Shown piece by piece: positions 11,352 to 20,266 of a DNA stretch of 64,000 nucleotides (its first letter is position 1; the number at the start of each line of letters is the position of its first letter). Source of the stretch: Cornus controversa (lineage: Eukaryota > Streptophyta > Magnoliopsida > Cornales > Cornaceae); the NCBI GenBank assembly GCA_026545225.1, contig CM048849.1:7466041-7530040 (forward strand). The letters are read 5' to 3'. The notes under the pieces are model-generated. The model was not told where the DNA came from. It saw only the letters and a program-made list of their open reading frames with translations, and did not search any database. The position numbers were made by a program, and so were the translations under genes.

Positions 11352-12761
11352 ATGCTAGGTAGACGGTCCTTGTCACTTCCTTTGCTTCCGTGTAACATTG
11401 AACTTGAACGAACACTTAGACAACGTAGAGGAACCTCTAGGGACCCTATATTGCCTAGGACTGAAAACATGGATCCAAATGAGAGACAACCTCCCGGACT
11501 ACCTCCTTTTAATCATGAACAACCACCTCCACCACCACCTCGTCAAGGAGAGTTGCTTATGGACTTTTACCTTCCGACTACATTTGAAGTACCTTCATGT
11601 ATTCAATTTCCGAATGTGGCGGCAAATCAATTCGAAATAAAGTCCTCCACCATCAATCTTCTTAATAGCTTCCACGGTCTTCCTAATGAGGATTCGTACC
11701 GGCACTTAGATTATTTCCTTTCCGTGTGTTCCACTATTCGTGTACCACACTTTACGGAGGATGATCTAAAGCTACGTATGTTCCCCTTCTCCCTAAAAGA
11801 TAAAGCTAGAAGTTGGTTCAACTCCTTAGAACCTAACTCAATCCATTCTTGGGCGGAGATGCAAATAGAGTTCTTGAAAAAATACTTCCCAATGGGTAAG
11901 ACAAGTGATATTCGGCGAGCAATCACCGGATTCACCCAAATTGACCAAGAACAATTCCATGAGACGTGGGAGAGGTTAAAGGATCTTTTAAAATCTTGTC
12001 CGCATCATGCTGTCCCAAAATGGCAGCTAGTGCAAAGTTTTTATGATGGGGTGAGTGAGCAACACAGACAAATGATAGACTCCGCGTGTGGGGGTGGATA
12101 TCTTTTGAAAAGCCCCGATGAGGCATGGAAACTTTTTCAAACCCTAAGCAACAATTCAGCTCAACGCTCCTCCACTAGGAAAGGGAAGGCCACCCAACCT
12201 TGTAGAGGAGTGCATGAAATATCACGGGTGGATGAGGTTGCCATGCAAGTAGAAGCCATATCCCAAAAAATGGATTTAATCATAAAAAATGGGCTGCCTA
12301 CTCCAAACCAATCTGTCCAAAATCAGGAAGGGTGTTCGTTTTGCTATAGTACTTCACATTTCGTTCGAGATTGTCCTATTGCCGGGCAATCTCCCGATTA
12401 TGCTCAAGAGCAAACGAATGTCTTGTACTCTAAACAAATGAATGATCCATATTCAAACACGTACAATCCTGGTTACAAGAACCATCCGGCTTTTTCATGG
12501 AAACCTCAAGAATCAAGTCCCTCTTTCCAAGGGCAAAACTCTTTTAATTCCCCCTCTCAACAGCCTCATTATAAGCCAAACCCTCAACCTTACAATCAAA
12601 GATCTAATTACCAACAACCACCACCTCCTCCGAGAAGCCAAAGCTTTGAAGAAAGAGTGATAAGCAATCTTGAGGCCAACACCCGCTTATTGCAAACTCA
12701 CTCTCAATCAATCTCTAAGCTTGAAGCCAATGCTCAATCTATGGCTAGGTTAGAAGCTTAA
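11352..12761 (+). CDS. Athila-like gag polyprotein
   Basis: 469-residue Gag that forms the cytoplasmic particle and packages the RNA. The N-terminus is proline-rich (PPPPPPRQGE near residue 60). The gag domain spans about residues 90-260, with FPFSLKDKARSWFNSLEP, EFLKKYFPMGKTSDIRRAI and CPHHAVPKWQLVQSFYDG. One zinc knuckle, CSFCYSTSHFVRDC (C-x2-C-x4-H-x4-C), lies near residue 327, followed by a Q/N/P-rich tail. The ATG at 11352 is the first in frame and lies about 260 bp after the primer site; the homologous left element starts at a comparable point (MQGHRS). The frame ends at TAA (12759-12761). A second TAA follows at 12771-12773, after which the same frame runs into the protease. Gag and protease were therefore probably one ORF. 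Confidence 0.88.
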   Translation: MLGRRSLSLPLLPCNIELERTLRQRRGTSRDPILPRTENMDPNERQPPGLPPFNHEQPPPPPPRQGELLMDFYLPTTFEVPSCIQFPNVAANQFEIKSSTINLLNSFHGLPNEDSYRHLDYFLSVCSTIRVPHFTEDDLKLRMFPFSLKDKARSWFNSLEPNSIHSWAEMQIEFLKKYFPMGKTSDIRRAITGFTQIDQEQFHETWERLKDLLKSCPHHAVPKWQLVQSFYDGVSEQHRQMIDSACGGGYLLKSPDEAWKLFQTLSNNSAQRSSTRKGKATQPCRGVHEISRVDEVAMQVEAISQKMDLIIKNGLPTPNQSVQNQEGCSFCYSTSHFVRDCPIAGQSPDYAQEQTNVLYSKQMNDPYSNTYNPGYKNHPAFSWKPQESSPSFQGQNSFNSPSQQPHYKPNPQPYNQRSNYQQPPPPPRSQSFEERVISNLEANTRLLQTHSQSISKLEANAQSMARLEA

Positions 12762-12806
12762 ATCGGGTAACTAGCTAATGCCTTAAATAGAAGGGAGGAA
12801 GGTAAG

Positions 12807-14192
12807 TTGCTGAGTCAACCGGTGGCGAATCCCAAAGGTGTCCATATGATTGAAGATCCATCATCTTTAACTTGTAATACTCCTCCGGAGCAAGTTCAAT
12901 CAATCACAACCTTGAGGAGTGGTAAAATCATTAACTCCAAGGTGGGGGAGGAAGAGAGAAAGGAATTCCAAGAGCAACCTAAAAATCCAAAAGAATCCCA
13001 ATTAAATCCAAAATTGTTTCCGTTAAATCCAAATTTGCAAAATACCCCTTCAAATCCAAAAGGAAAGGCAAGTGAAGTTGTGTCGTCATCGATTCCAAAT
13101 CTTGACACCTCTTATGAACCTCCAGTTCCTTTTCCTCAAAGATTGAAGGAACCTTCTCATTTCGGGAAGCAAGGAGAGAAAATCCAAGACATGATGGAGA
13201 TCTTCAAACAAGTAAAGATAAATCTCCCTCTCCTTGATGCTATTCGACAAATTCCCTCCTATGTAAAATTCTTGAAGGACTTGTGCACTCAAAAGCGCAA
13301 ATCTAGGAATAATGTTCCTAAGAAAGTCCTCTTAACTGAACACATAAGCTCCATTTTCCAACACCAAGCCCCTCCTAAATTCAAAGATCCGGGTGCTCCG
13401 ACCATTTCGTGCACCATCGGAAATCAATCTTTTGAAAAAGCACTTCTTGATCTAGGGGCTAGTGTCAATTTGCTTCCATTCTCAGTTTACCAACAACTAG
13501 GTTTGGGAGAACTCAAGCATACCACGATTGTGTTGCAACTTACCGACCATTCGGTGAAGCAACCACGTGGCATCATTGAGGATGTCATCATTCAAGTGGA
13601 CAAATTCTATTTTCCGGTGGACTTCATAGTCCTTCACACGGAACCGGTCCAAAATCCGAATCGTCATATTCTTATCATTCTAGGTCGTCCATTCTTGGTC
13701 ACGGCAAACGCTTGCGTTAATTGCCATACCGGAGTGATGGACATCTCTTTTGGGAATATGAAAGTCCGTTTGAACATCTTCAATGCTTCCCACCACACAT
13801 CCGACGACGAAAGTGAGTGCTTTTCTGTCGATGTTGTGGAAGACCTTGTTCAAGAAGTACTTCCTTCTATTCTTTCCAAGGATCCTTTAGAGGCATGCCT
13901 AAATCACTTCAACTGTGATGATTTTGACATTGAGCAAGCCATATGTGAAGTCAATTCCATGCTCGATGTTAATACTGTCATGGATTTGCCTAAATGGAGA
14001 TTTCCGAGAGACCCTTTTCCTCCGTTGGTTAATTCCGCCGCTCCCCACGGAGCGGTGGAATTGAAGGACTTGAAAGATGGCTCGTTGTTCAAAGTAAACG
14101 GGCAGCGCTTAAAAGTGTGTGTGGGTGACCAAGTCACCACCGAATACGTGGATGTCGTCACTTTGACGGATCCCGTGTATTTTGACTCGTGA
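12807..14192 (+). CDS. Protease region fused to an integrase C-terminal tail
   Basis: Same frame as gag. The first 200 residues are a linker with KINLPLLDAIRQIPSYVKF. The aspartic protease follows near residue 215 with ALLDLGASVNLLPF, then VDFIVLH and ILGRPFLVTANACVN. After the protease, residues 380-415 (NSMLDVNTVMDLPKWR...DPFPPLVNSA) resemble the spacer that normally leads to reverse transcriptase. The protein then passes to PHGAVELKDLKDGSLFKVNGQRLK, which resembles the very C-terminus of integrase in these elements, and ends VYFDS. RT, RNase H and the integrase core are therefore missing between about 14035 and 14045, leaving the frame open. The start at 12807 is a TTG; translation would need read-through from gag or an internal ATG (12849, MIEDPSS). 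Confidence 0.85.
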   Translation: MLSQPVANPKGVHMIEDPSSLTCNTPPEQVQSITTLRSGKIINSKVGEEERKEFQEQPKNPKESQLNPKLFPLNPNLQNTPSNPKGKASEVVSSSIPNLDTSYEPPVPFPQRLKEPSHFGKQGEKIQDMMEIFKQVKINLPLLDAIRQIPSYVKFLKDLCTQKRKSRNNVPKKVLLTEHISSIFQHQAPPKFKDPGAPTISCTIGNQSFEKALLDLGASVNLLPFSVYQQLGLGELKHTTIVLQLTDHSVKQPRGIIEDVIIQVDKFYFPVDFIVLHTEPVQNPNRHILIILGRPFLVTANACVNCHTGVMDISFGNMKVRLNIFNASHHTSDDESECFSVDVVEDLVQEVLPSILSKDPLEACLNHFNCDDFDIEQAICEVNSMLDVNTVMDLPKWRFPRDPFPPLVNSAAPHGAVELKDLKDGSLFKVNGQRLKVCVGDQVTTEYVDVVTLTDPVYFDS

Positions 14193-15003
14193 GCCGATCC
14201 GGACGTCGCGCCATAGAAGTGTAAGGTGGCGAAGCCATGGTAGCTATCATGCTTCCATGATGTCCCTTTAATCCAAAGTAGGTTTGTATCTAAGCAATGT
14301 AGTATCTAATTCCCAAATATCCAAGTCCCTGAAGCATAACTCAAGCTGACTGTTTTTGAGCATCTCGATTGATCGAAACCAGGATCTCGATCAATCGAGA
14401 TTTCGATTGATCGAGATTTCAATCTCGATTGATCGAAAAATTGTAGAGATTTGCCAAGTCCAAAGTCCCGAGAGGCAGTATTCTTCGATTGCACTTCGAT
14501 AGGTCTTCGATCGATCAAAAATTTTGATTGATCGAAATGGGATTTCGATTGATCGAAATAAAATTTTGATTGAATGAATTAAATGTTTGATTGATCGAAG
14601 TAAAAGTGTGATTCAGTGAAGGAATTTTCGATTGATCGAAGAGACAATCTCGATCGATCGAAGCTGATTTCGATTGATCGAAGTGAGATTTCGATCAATC
14701 TAAATCTCGATTGATCGAAATGCACATCTCGATCAATCGAGATGCACGCGGGGCCTGCACGTGAACCAAAAGTCTATTTGAACCGTTGGGCTTCCCTCCC
14801 ATTTTAAAAGACCATCCGAATTCTTCTCTTCCTCCGTGCGATCCAAGCCTTCTCCAAGCACTCTCGAGCACTCGATCTACCATTCGCGATCATCCGCCGC
14901 CATCCGACGCAGTCCGAAGCCGCCGCTAGAGCTTGCGCGATCTTCTCTTCGTGGCTGCGAGTGGATCTTCTTCGGTTGAGCCGTTCATCTTCTTCCTCTC
15001 AAG
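14193..15003 (+). other. Internal untranslated region with palindromic repeats and splice donor
   Basis: No ORF. It contains the TCGATTGATCGA-type array (14360-14745) and then GC-richer sequence ending in CCTCTCAAG|GTAAGTG, a strong splice donor at 15004. Confidence 0.7.
14360..14745. repeat. Internal array of TCGATTGATCGA-type palindromes
   Basis: Roughly twenty degenerate copies of TCGATTGATCGA, TCGATCAATCGA or TTTGATTGATCGAAAT in about 385 bp, with short spacers such as AGTGAGAT. The core matches the clusters in both LTRs. Confidence 0.9.
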
Positions 15004-15391
15004 GTAAGTGATGCATGGCTGCATTTTGCATACTCGCTCACCATTCTTGATAGTTTTATGGCGTAATAAGCATGGTTAGATGATGTTGGGGTGGATGGGT
15101 GCGATTGCGATATCTGTGATAGGATTTTGTGGGTTTCGGGGGGTAAGAATTCATGTAGGAGTGAGATTTGGCTTTCTTTTTGTTTCAAAAGCTTAGTGTA
15201 CGGTGTGTAACCGCGGCACCTTTGTTTCAGTTGCATCCGTTCGCATTGCCTCTTTGAGAGCGATTTTTTTTGCATTCTTGTCGGTACCATGGACTAGGAC
15301 TTCATTTTTATTTTTATTCTTTTAGTTTATTCGTAGTTTAGCTTTCTTCTTATTTATCTTTTATTTACGTAATTTTTGGAATCAAGTGCAG
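15004..15391 (+). other. Probable intron before the extra ORF
   Basis: Donor CAAG|GTAAGTG at 15004 and acceptor CAAGTGCAG|ACTG ending at 15391. Fifteen bases after the acceptor is the ATG of the next ORF. This fits expression of the downstream ORF from a spliced subgenomic RNA, as described for Athila env-like genes. It is inferred from splice-site sequence only. Confidence 0.55.
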
Positions 15392-15405
15392 ACTGTTCCG
15401 AGACT

Positions 15406-16629
15406 ATGGCGAGGGTGAAGAACGCCGCCGGTTCTGTTCGCGACGTGCCCGGGCGAGCCTTTCGGTCTCGGAAGTTCCACCCAGAGCAGATCTTTGACTT
15501 AGCCGAGTTTGAGAGGCGTCCCGACACCGCGTGGACGGTTGCCGAGCTCAGGAGGCGTCGCCTCGACCGGCTATGTGTGCCTCCCACCGACGTGGCACAC
15601 GAGCGCCTAGTGCAGGTCTTTTACGATCACATGACCTACTCCTGCACCGCGCCAGATACACTAGAGACGGTCGTGGCCACTGTCACGATCACGATTACGC
15701 CGAGCCGGATTGCTCAGATGCTCGGCATCCCTCACCAGCAGCCGACAGACATGCTTGGCCCGGACGGTCAGCCGCTTTACAGGGCCGCACTCCCAGCAGA
15801 CACGACGCTGTTCTCGATCGTGATGGATATGTGTGGCGGGGCGTTTACCACGCCCAGTCACAATTGCACGTCCAAATCGATGTGCCCGAGCAGATTTTGG
15901 TTCTTGGACACCGTTCTCCTCAAGAACGCGTGTCCGCTGCAGCACGTGGCAAAGCGCAGGGGTGACCTCCTCCGTTGCCTCTATTCCTTCCACACGGGCA
16001 CTTGGGTTTCGATTCCGTCGCTGATCTGGGGGCAGATGTTCAAGGTATGGGACGGCCTCATGAACAAGAGGATGCGGAGAGCAGCGAGTTGGCGGCTTCC
16101 CTTTCCTTTCCTGATCGCCGCTTTTCTCAGCAGTGCCAGTATACCAGTCAGTCGTACTGACATTCAGTTGGCACCGCCCACCCGCTTCACATCTACTCAG
16201 TGGGAGCGGGTGAGGCAACACTTAGAGCGACAGGACCACCAGGGTGATCCACCAGACGATGTAGATATAGATGCCCCGGTGGAGACGGATGAGGGAGAGC
16301 CTGCAGGGGCTGAGTCAGAGGACGAGGAGATGGAGGAGGAGGAGATGGATGTCGCTGCAGAGCGGCATGATATCTTAGCGACGGGCTATTCCTGCCTGGC
16401 GACTGACGTAGAGCGGCTCCAGCAGGGTTTTGACGAGCACGTCCAGGTGACGCAGAGTCAGCTGGCAGGCATTCGGACGGACATTTCTTCTCTGGCATAG
16501 GGTCAGAGAGCGATCTTAGACGAGTTCCGAGCCTTCCGGCAGGACCTGCAGTTCCTGTTCGCTGGTCGAGCCTCCACCTCCACTTCTACTCCCACCGAGC
16601 CTCCACCACCACCACCCGCCCTCGAGTAG
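15406..16629 (+). pseudogene. Extra 3' ORF (putative plant transposon protein type), interrupted by one stop
   Basis: The frame opens upstream, but the first ATG is at 15406 (MARVKNAAGS). Residues 10-270 form a globular region with RKFHPEQIFDLAEFERRPD, VQVFYDHMTYS, ITPSRIAQMLGIP and LPFPFLIAAFLSSASIPV. They recall the 'putative plant transposon protein' domain often found downstream of pol in Athila-type elements. It is followed by an acidic stretch (EDEEMEEEEMD), a likely coiled region (VERLQQGFDEHVQVTQ) and a short P-rich tail. A TAG at 16498-16500 breaks it, but the frame stays open for another 40 codons to TAG at 16627-16629, ending PPPPPPALE. No signal peptide or convincing membrane anchor is visible, so an envelope role is not supported. 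GC content is clearly higher than in the surroundings. Confidence 0.65.
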
Positions 16630-18433
16630 CTGCATTTTTTTTCATCTTTTATGCTTTACTTTCTGTATTTTTCTTTCTTTATTTTTGATAAGCCATGTTG
16701 GCCATGTTTAGTTTCTTTCTGAGTATTCCACCTACATGTACACTTTGTACTCAAACTCATTTTCATCTATATGGAATACATTTATATTTTCTTTTATACC
16801 ATGTGTTATCTTTACTGTCTTTATTTTTGCTTTCTGTCAATATATCTGTTCTCTATACTTTGACTATGTATGTAGTACCACTTGTCTAATTGTTATATGC
16901 GATTCAGTTGATGATTTCTGTTTATTACCGCCTGGTTTCAATTTTCAATACTGTTGAGATTGCTTCAACACAGTATGGCGGTAATAAAGAAAGGCAGCCC
17001 CTTTGCATGCTATACGTTAGCGTGCCTGGATAGTCAATAGCTTGTCGCATAGACCTCTTAGACCGTTGGGAAACACCAGTTCAGACCCTTAGATATACCG
17101 TGATATTGGCATTGTCTGTTTGTGCATAATTATTCATTATGTTCTATTTATCTACTTTTTGTTCCTTTTAATGCTCGTGGTATCCAGTTGGTGTTCTGTG
17201 CAGGTTTTCCTTATTTACAAGATGACCGCTGCTGTGAAATACCATTTTTCTCGCATTCTGCCATCCCGGTAACTTCTTTCCTTGTTCTTCTTGTCCAAAC
17301 ATTGAGGACAATGTTGCATATAAGTTTGGGGGTGCGGTATGCTATACCACTTGCATACGCATGCAATGTTCGGTCATTATTTTGAGTATCATTGTAGAGC
17401 AGTTTTTTTTCTTCTTGATATTTTTGCATGCTTGCCATGATGTCTTGCTTTTTAAAGGAAGTCATTCGAATAAATGTCCGAGGTAAATGCAGCAGGTAGT
17501 TAAGAACTTTAACATTGTAAATACCCGCACTTTTGCAAGCTTTATAGTAGGCTAGAACGGTCTACATTTTTGTCTAAATTCGAGCACGTACAATTCTCGC
17601 CCTAAATTTGTCCTTAACCGCACAAATTCGCACACATGCATTTTAAATTGTGGGGTATAAGTCTGAAGGAGAATTTTTGAAAATTTATGTTTTTATCTGA
17701 ACAACTTAAAGAATAAGTTCTTCCGGTTGTTGTAAAAAAATAAATAAATAAAAAGAGAAAAATATGCAATAAGCCTTCTCACTCAATAAACCGAATTTCT
17801 ATGCCTCAAAGCAGGGAATATTCGCGTAAAAGTGTGTAAGGTTGAGCAATAATAAGCGGGTGGCTTGCTTACGCTCATCGCCTTGTAAGCTCGGTCATTA
17901 AGTCCGAGGGGTGCTTCTTCACCTAATGCCCTAAAATCAATTGGTTTGGGAGTCATTGGCCCAACGCCGCTACATGGGCTTGCAAGAAAGCAAAAAGAGC
18001 TAAGCATTGCACGGTCATCCGCACATGAGCAATCATGAATGTTTTGTGATAATGAACAACCGTGTCGAGCATTTTCAATGAGTTTTTATCTTAAAAACAG
18101 ATTTGTTCATTTTCTTCTCCAAATATGACAAAAGCCACACGTTGGAATGCATGTTCACTTTTCAAAGAGGATTTTGGGGTTGGAATTGTTATATTTGTTC
18201 GGGCTGGCCATTATGTGGAGACTGTCTTTCATTTATAGCTTGTGAAAGTCCATTTTTGCTAATGACCACATAGTTCTGTAATACTTGTTGCATTTGCCAA
18301 ATGTGAAATGAACGGATGATCGCCCTTTATCTAGTTGATGACTGAGCATGATTAAACTTTTGTATAAGATAGTGGATTTCATTTTTATAATATTGTATTG
18401 CTAAGGGACTAGCAATATGTAAGTTTGGGGGTG
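16630..18433 (+). other. Long 3' region of the Athila-like element with two purine tracts
   Basis: No convincing ORF. It contains ATTGAGGACAATG followed by AAGTTTGGGGGTG at 17322-17334, a block common in plant Athila/Tat elements. An identical AAGTTTGGGGGTG lies at 18421-18433 directly before the 3' LTR, where it serves as the polypurine tract priming plus-strand synthesis. Confidence 0.75.
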
Positions 18434-19855
18434 TGATAAGTGTTCAATTCTATGCATTTGAACCATTTTTCTTACATACGTTAGTTTCGTTTTTGCGTTT
18501 ACCAAGATATGTGTACAGTATTTTTGTGTTTTTGATGTTTTGCAGGTATTGGAGTAAATGGAGCAAAGTTGAAAGCTTTCTGCAGTCAAGAGAAGAAATC
18601 AGAAAATGCAGCCCAAGGCATCTCGATCAATCGAGATGTTGATCTCGATTAATCGAAATCTCGATTGATCGAGATCTCATTTCGATTGATCGAAATCTCG
18701 ATCAATCAAGATTCAATCTCGATCAATCGAGATGCTGCAGAGCCCACTTGGCCACTTGCTCACCTGCTCTCCCACTTGCAACAAAATCCCCCTTTTTGCA
18801 CGACTTAAGGGGATTGTCTGACTTGAACAAGACTTTTGGGGGCCTTCTTGATACAAGAGATATATATAATGATATATATATATATATATGCTGGGCCCCA
18901 AAGGAGAAAAAGGAGACAAAAAGCACCAAAAAGCCACACATATCTCATATCTCTCAACATACATCAAGATACAAGAGAGAGACCTTCGGGAGAGGGGGAG
19001 GAGAAGCTGAACCAGACCAAGAAGCTTCACTTTCTTCATCAATGGAAGGGTGCAAGGCAACCATGAGCAACTAACTCTTCTACTAGGGTGTTGGTTTCAA
19101 CCCCTAGCCATGTAAACTTGTTCATCTTTGTAGCTCTTGGGATTTGTACTTAAATGTTGATTATTTAGCCTAGTGATTATGTACACAAATACATCTCTTA
19201 TATATATTCATTTGATTTGGAATTTATTCTTGTCTTAGAGTAGATTTTGTCACTTGAATGCACAACATTTGCATATTCCACAAGAAGTGCAAATGATGGC
19301 TAGATAATGGTGTTTAAATGAATGTGTGATGTTAGTTTGTATAGACCATGCCAAGATAAGGTAGTTTGGATGCATGTAGTGTTCACTTAGAGAGTAGAGT
19401 AATTAGGTAGTTAGTTAGGTTGAAGAGCTATGCTTGTTGAAGATGGATTATGATAGGTTAGCACACACATTGATCTTTTGATATGTCATTGAGGTCACAA
19501 GCCTAATGACATTGTTAGGCATTTAATTAATGAATCCCATGCTTGCTACACTTATAAACATGTGAATGGCTAGTGGTGGAAACCAACCCTAGTTCTCTCT
19601 CCCAACTTTAAACTCTTTACTTTTCTTGTCATTTCATTCATGCAATGGTTTTTAAACACAAATTCAAAAATCTATTTTTCGAATTAAAGTAGAATTAATC
19701 TTCTTTTAAGACAATTGCGACTAGTCCTTGTGGGATCGATACCCTCTATATAGAACCTTATCTACAAAGATTCGTGCTCTTGTGAGTGGTTAAATTATAT
19801 TTTGATAAAAAGGGCAAAATTAAGCTTACAATATAATTTAGTTCCGACCACATCA
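18434..19855 (+). mobile_element. 3' LTR of the complete Athila-like element
   Basis: 1422 bp, nearly identical to 9647-11066, including the palindromic cluster and the TA stretch (two TA units longer). It ends CACATCA followed by CTTTC. Confidence 0.95.
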
Positions 19856-19860
19856 CTTTC
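19856..19860. repeat. Target site duplication CTTTC (right copy)
   Basis: Matches 9642-9646 and closes the Athila-like insertion. Confidence 0.95.
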
Positions 19861-20266
19861 CTTGGTCCGGTCCAACTCCTGTGGACTACTGTTTGGAGAT
19901 CTCGAGTCCTCATGGACTGGTGTAACTAAACCCTGGACCGGTCCAACTTTGAAAATATCACTATTTTGCTTTAAAACTTTTTTCAAGGTCAGAACCTCCC
20001 GGTTTAAAAAATACATGTTCTCACCACTTTACCTGGACTATGTGATTCTCATATGTGATCAACGATGTCCTCATGCTTTCGGAACCATCTCGAAACTTCA
20101 ATCGATCGAATTCTTGTTCAGACCATCGACGGCTTAGTGTGGAACTTCATGCTCACTCTAAGAATTCAATTACATTATCAATGATAGAAATATAACTTAA
20201 ATAATACAACTCGATCATGTTTGGTTTTGACATCAAAGATTGCCAATTACAAAAATATACGTCACA
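19861..20266 (-). mobile_element. SIRE-like 5' LTR, U3-side part
   Basis: Continuation of the LTR at 8736-9646. On the minus strand it starts TGTGACGTATATTTTTGTAATT, matching the start of the related LTR copy ending at 46669. Confidence 0.8.

Larger units (their letters stand above)
9647..19855 (+). mobile_element. Complete non-autonomous Athila-like LTR retrotransposon
   Basis: A 10,209-bp element bounded by near-identical LTRs (9647-11066 and 18434-19855) and the 5-bp duplication CTTTC. Order: LTR, tRNA-Asp-type primer site, gag, protease fused to an integrase tail, palindromic array, intron, extra ORF, long 3' region, purine tract, LTR. No reverse transcriptase, RNase H or integrase core can be found, so it would need proteins from a relative to move. 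By eye the two LTRs differ at about two dozen positions, mostly transitions, which suggests a fairly recent insertion. It sits inside the SIRE-like LTR, so it is younger than that element. Confidence 0.95.

Noticed and set aside
15531..15965. 144-residue plus-strand ORF in another frame
   Set aside because: Out-of-frame shadow of the extra ORF, rich in Arg/His as expected from a GC-rich wrong frame.
15661..16221. 186-residue minus-strand ORF
   Set aside because: Shadow of the GC-rich plus-strand extra ORF; no recognisable features.
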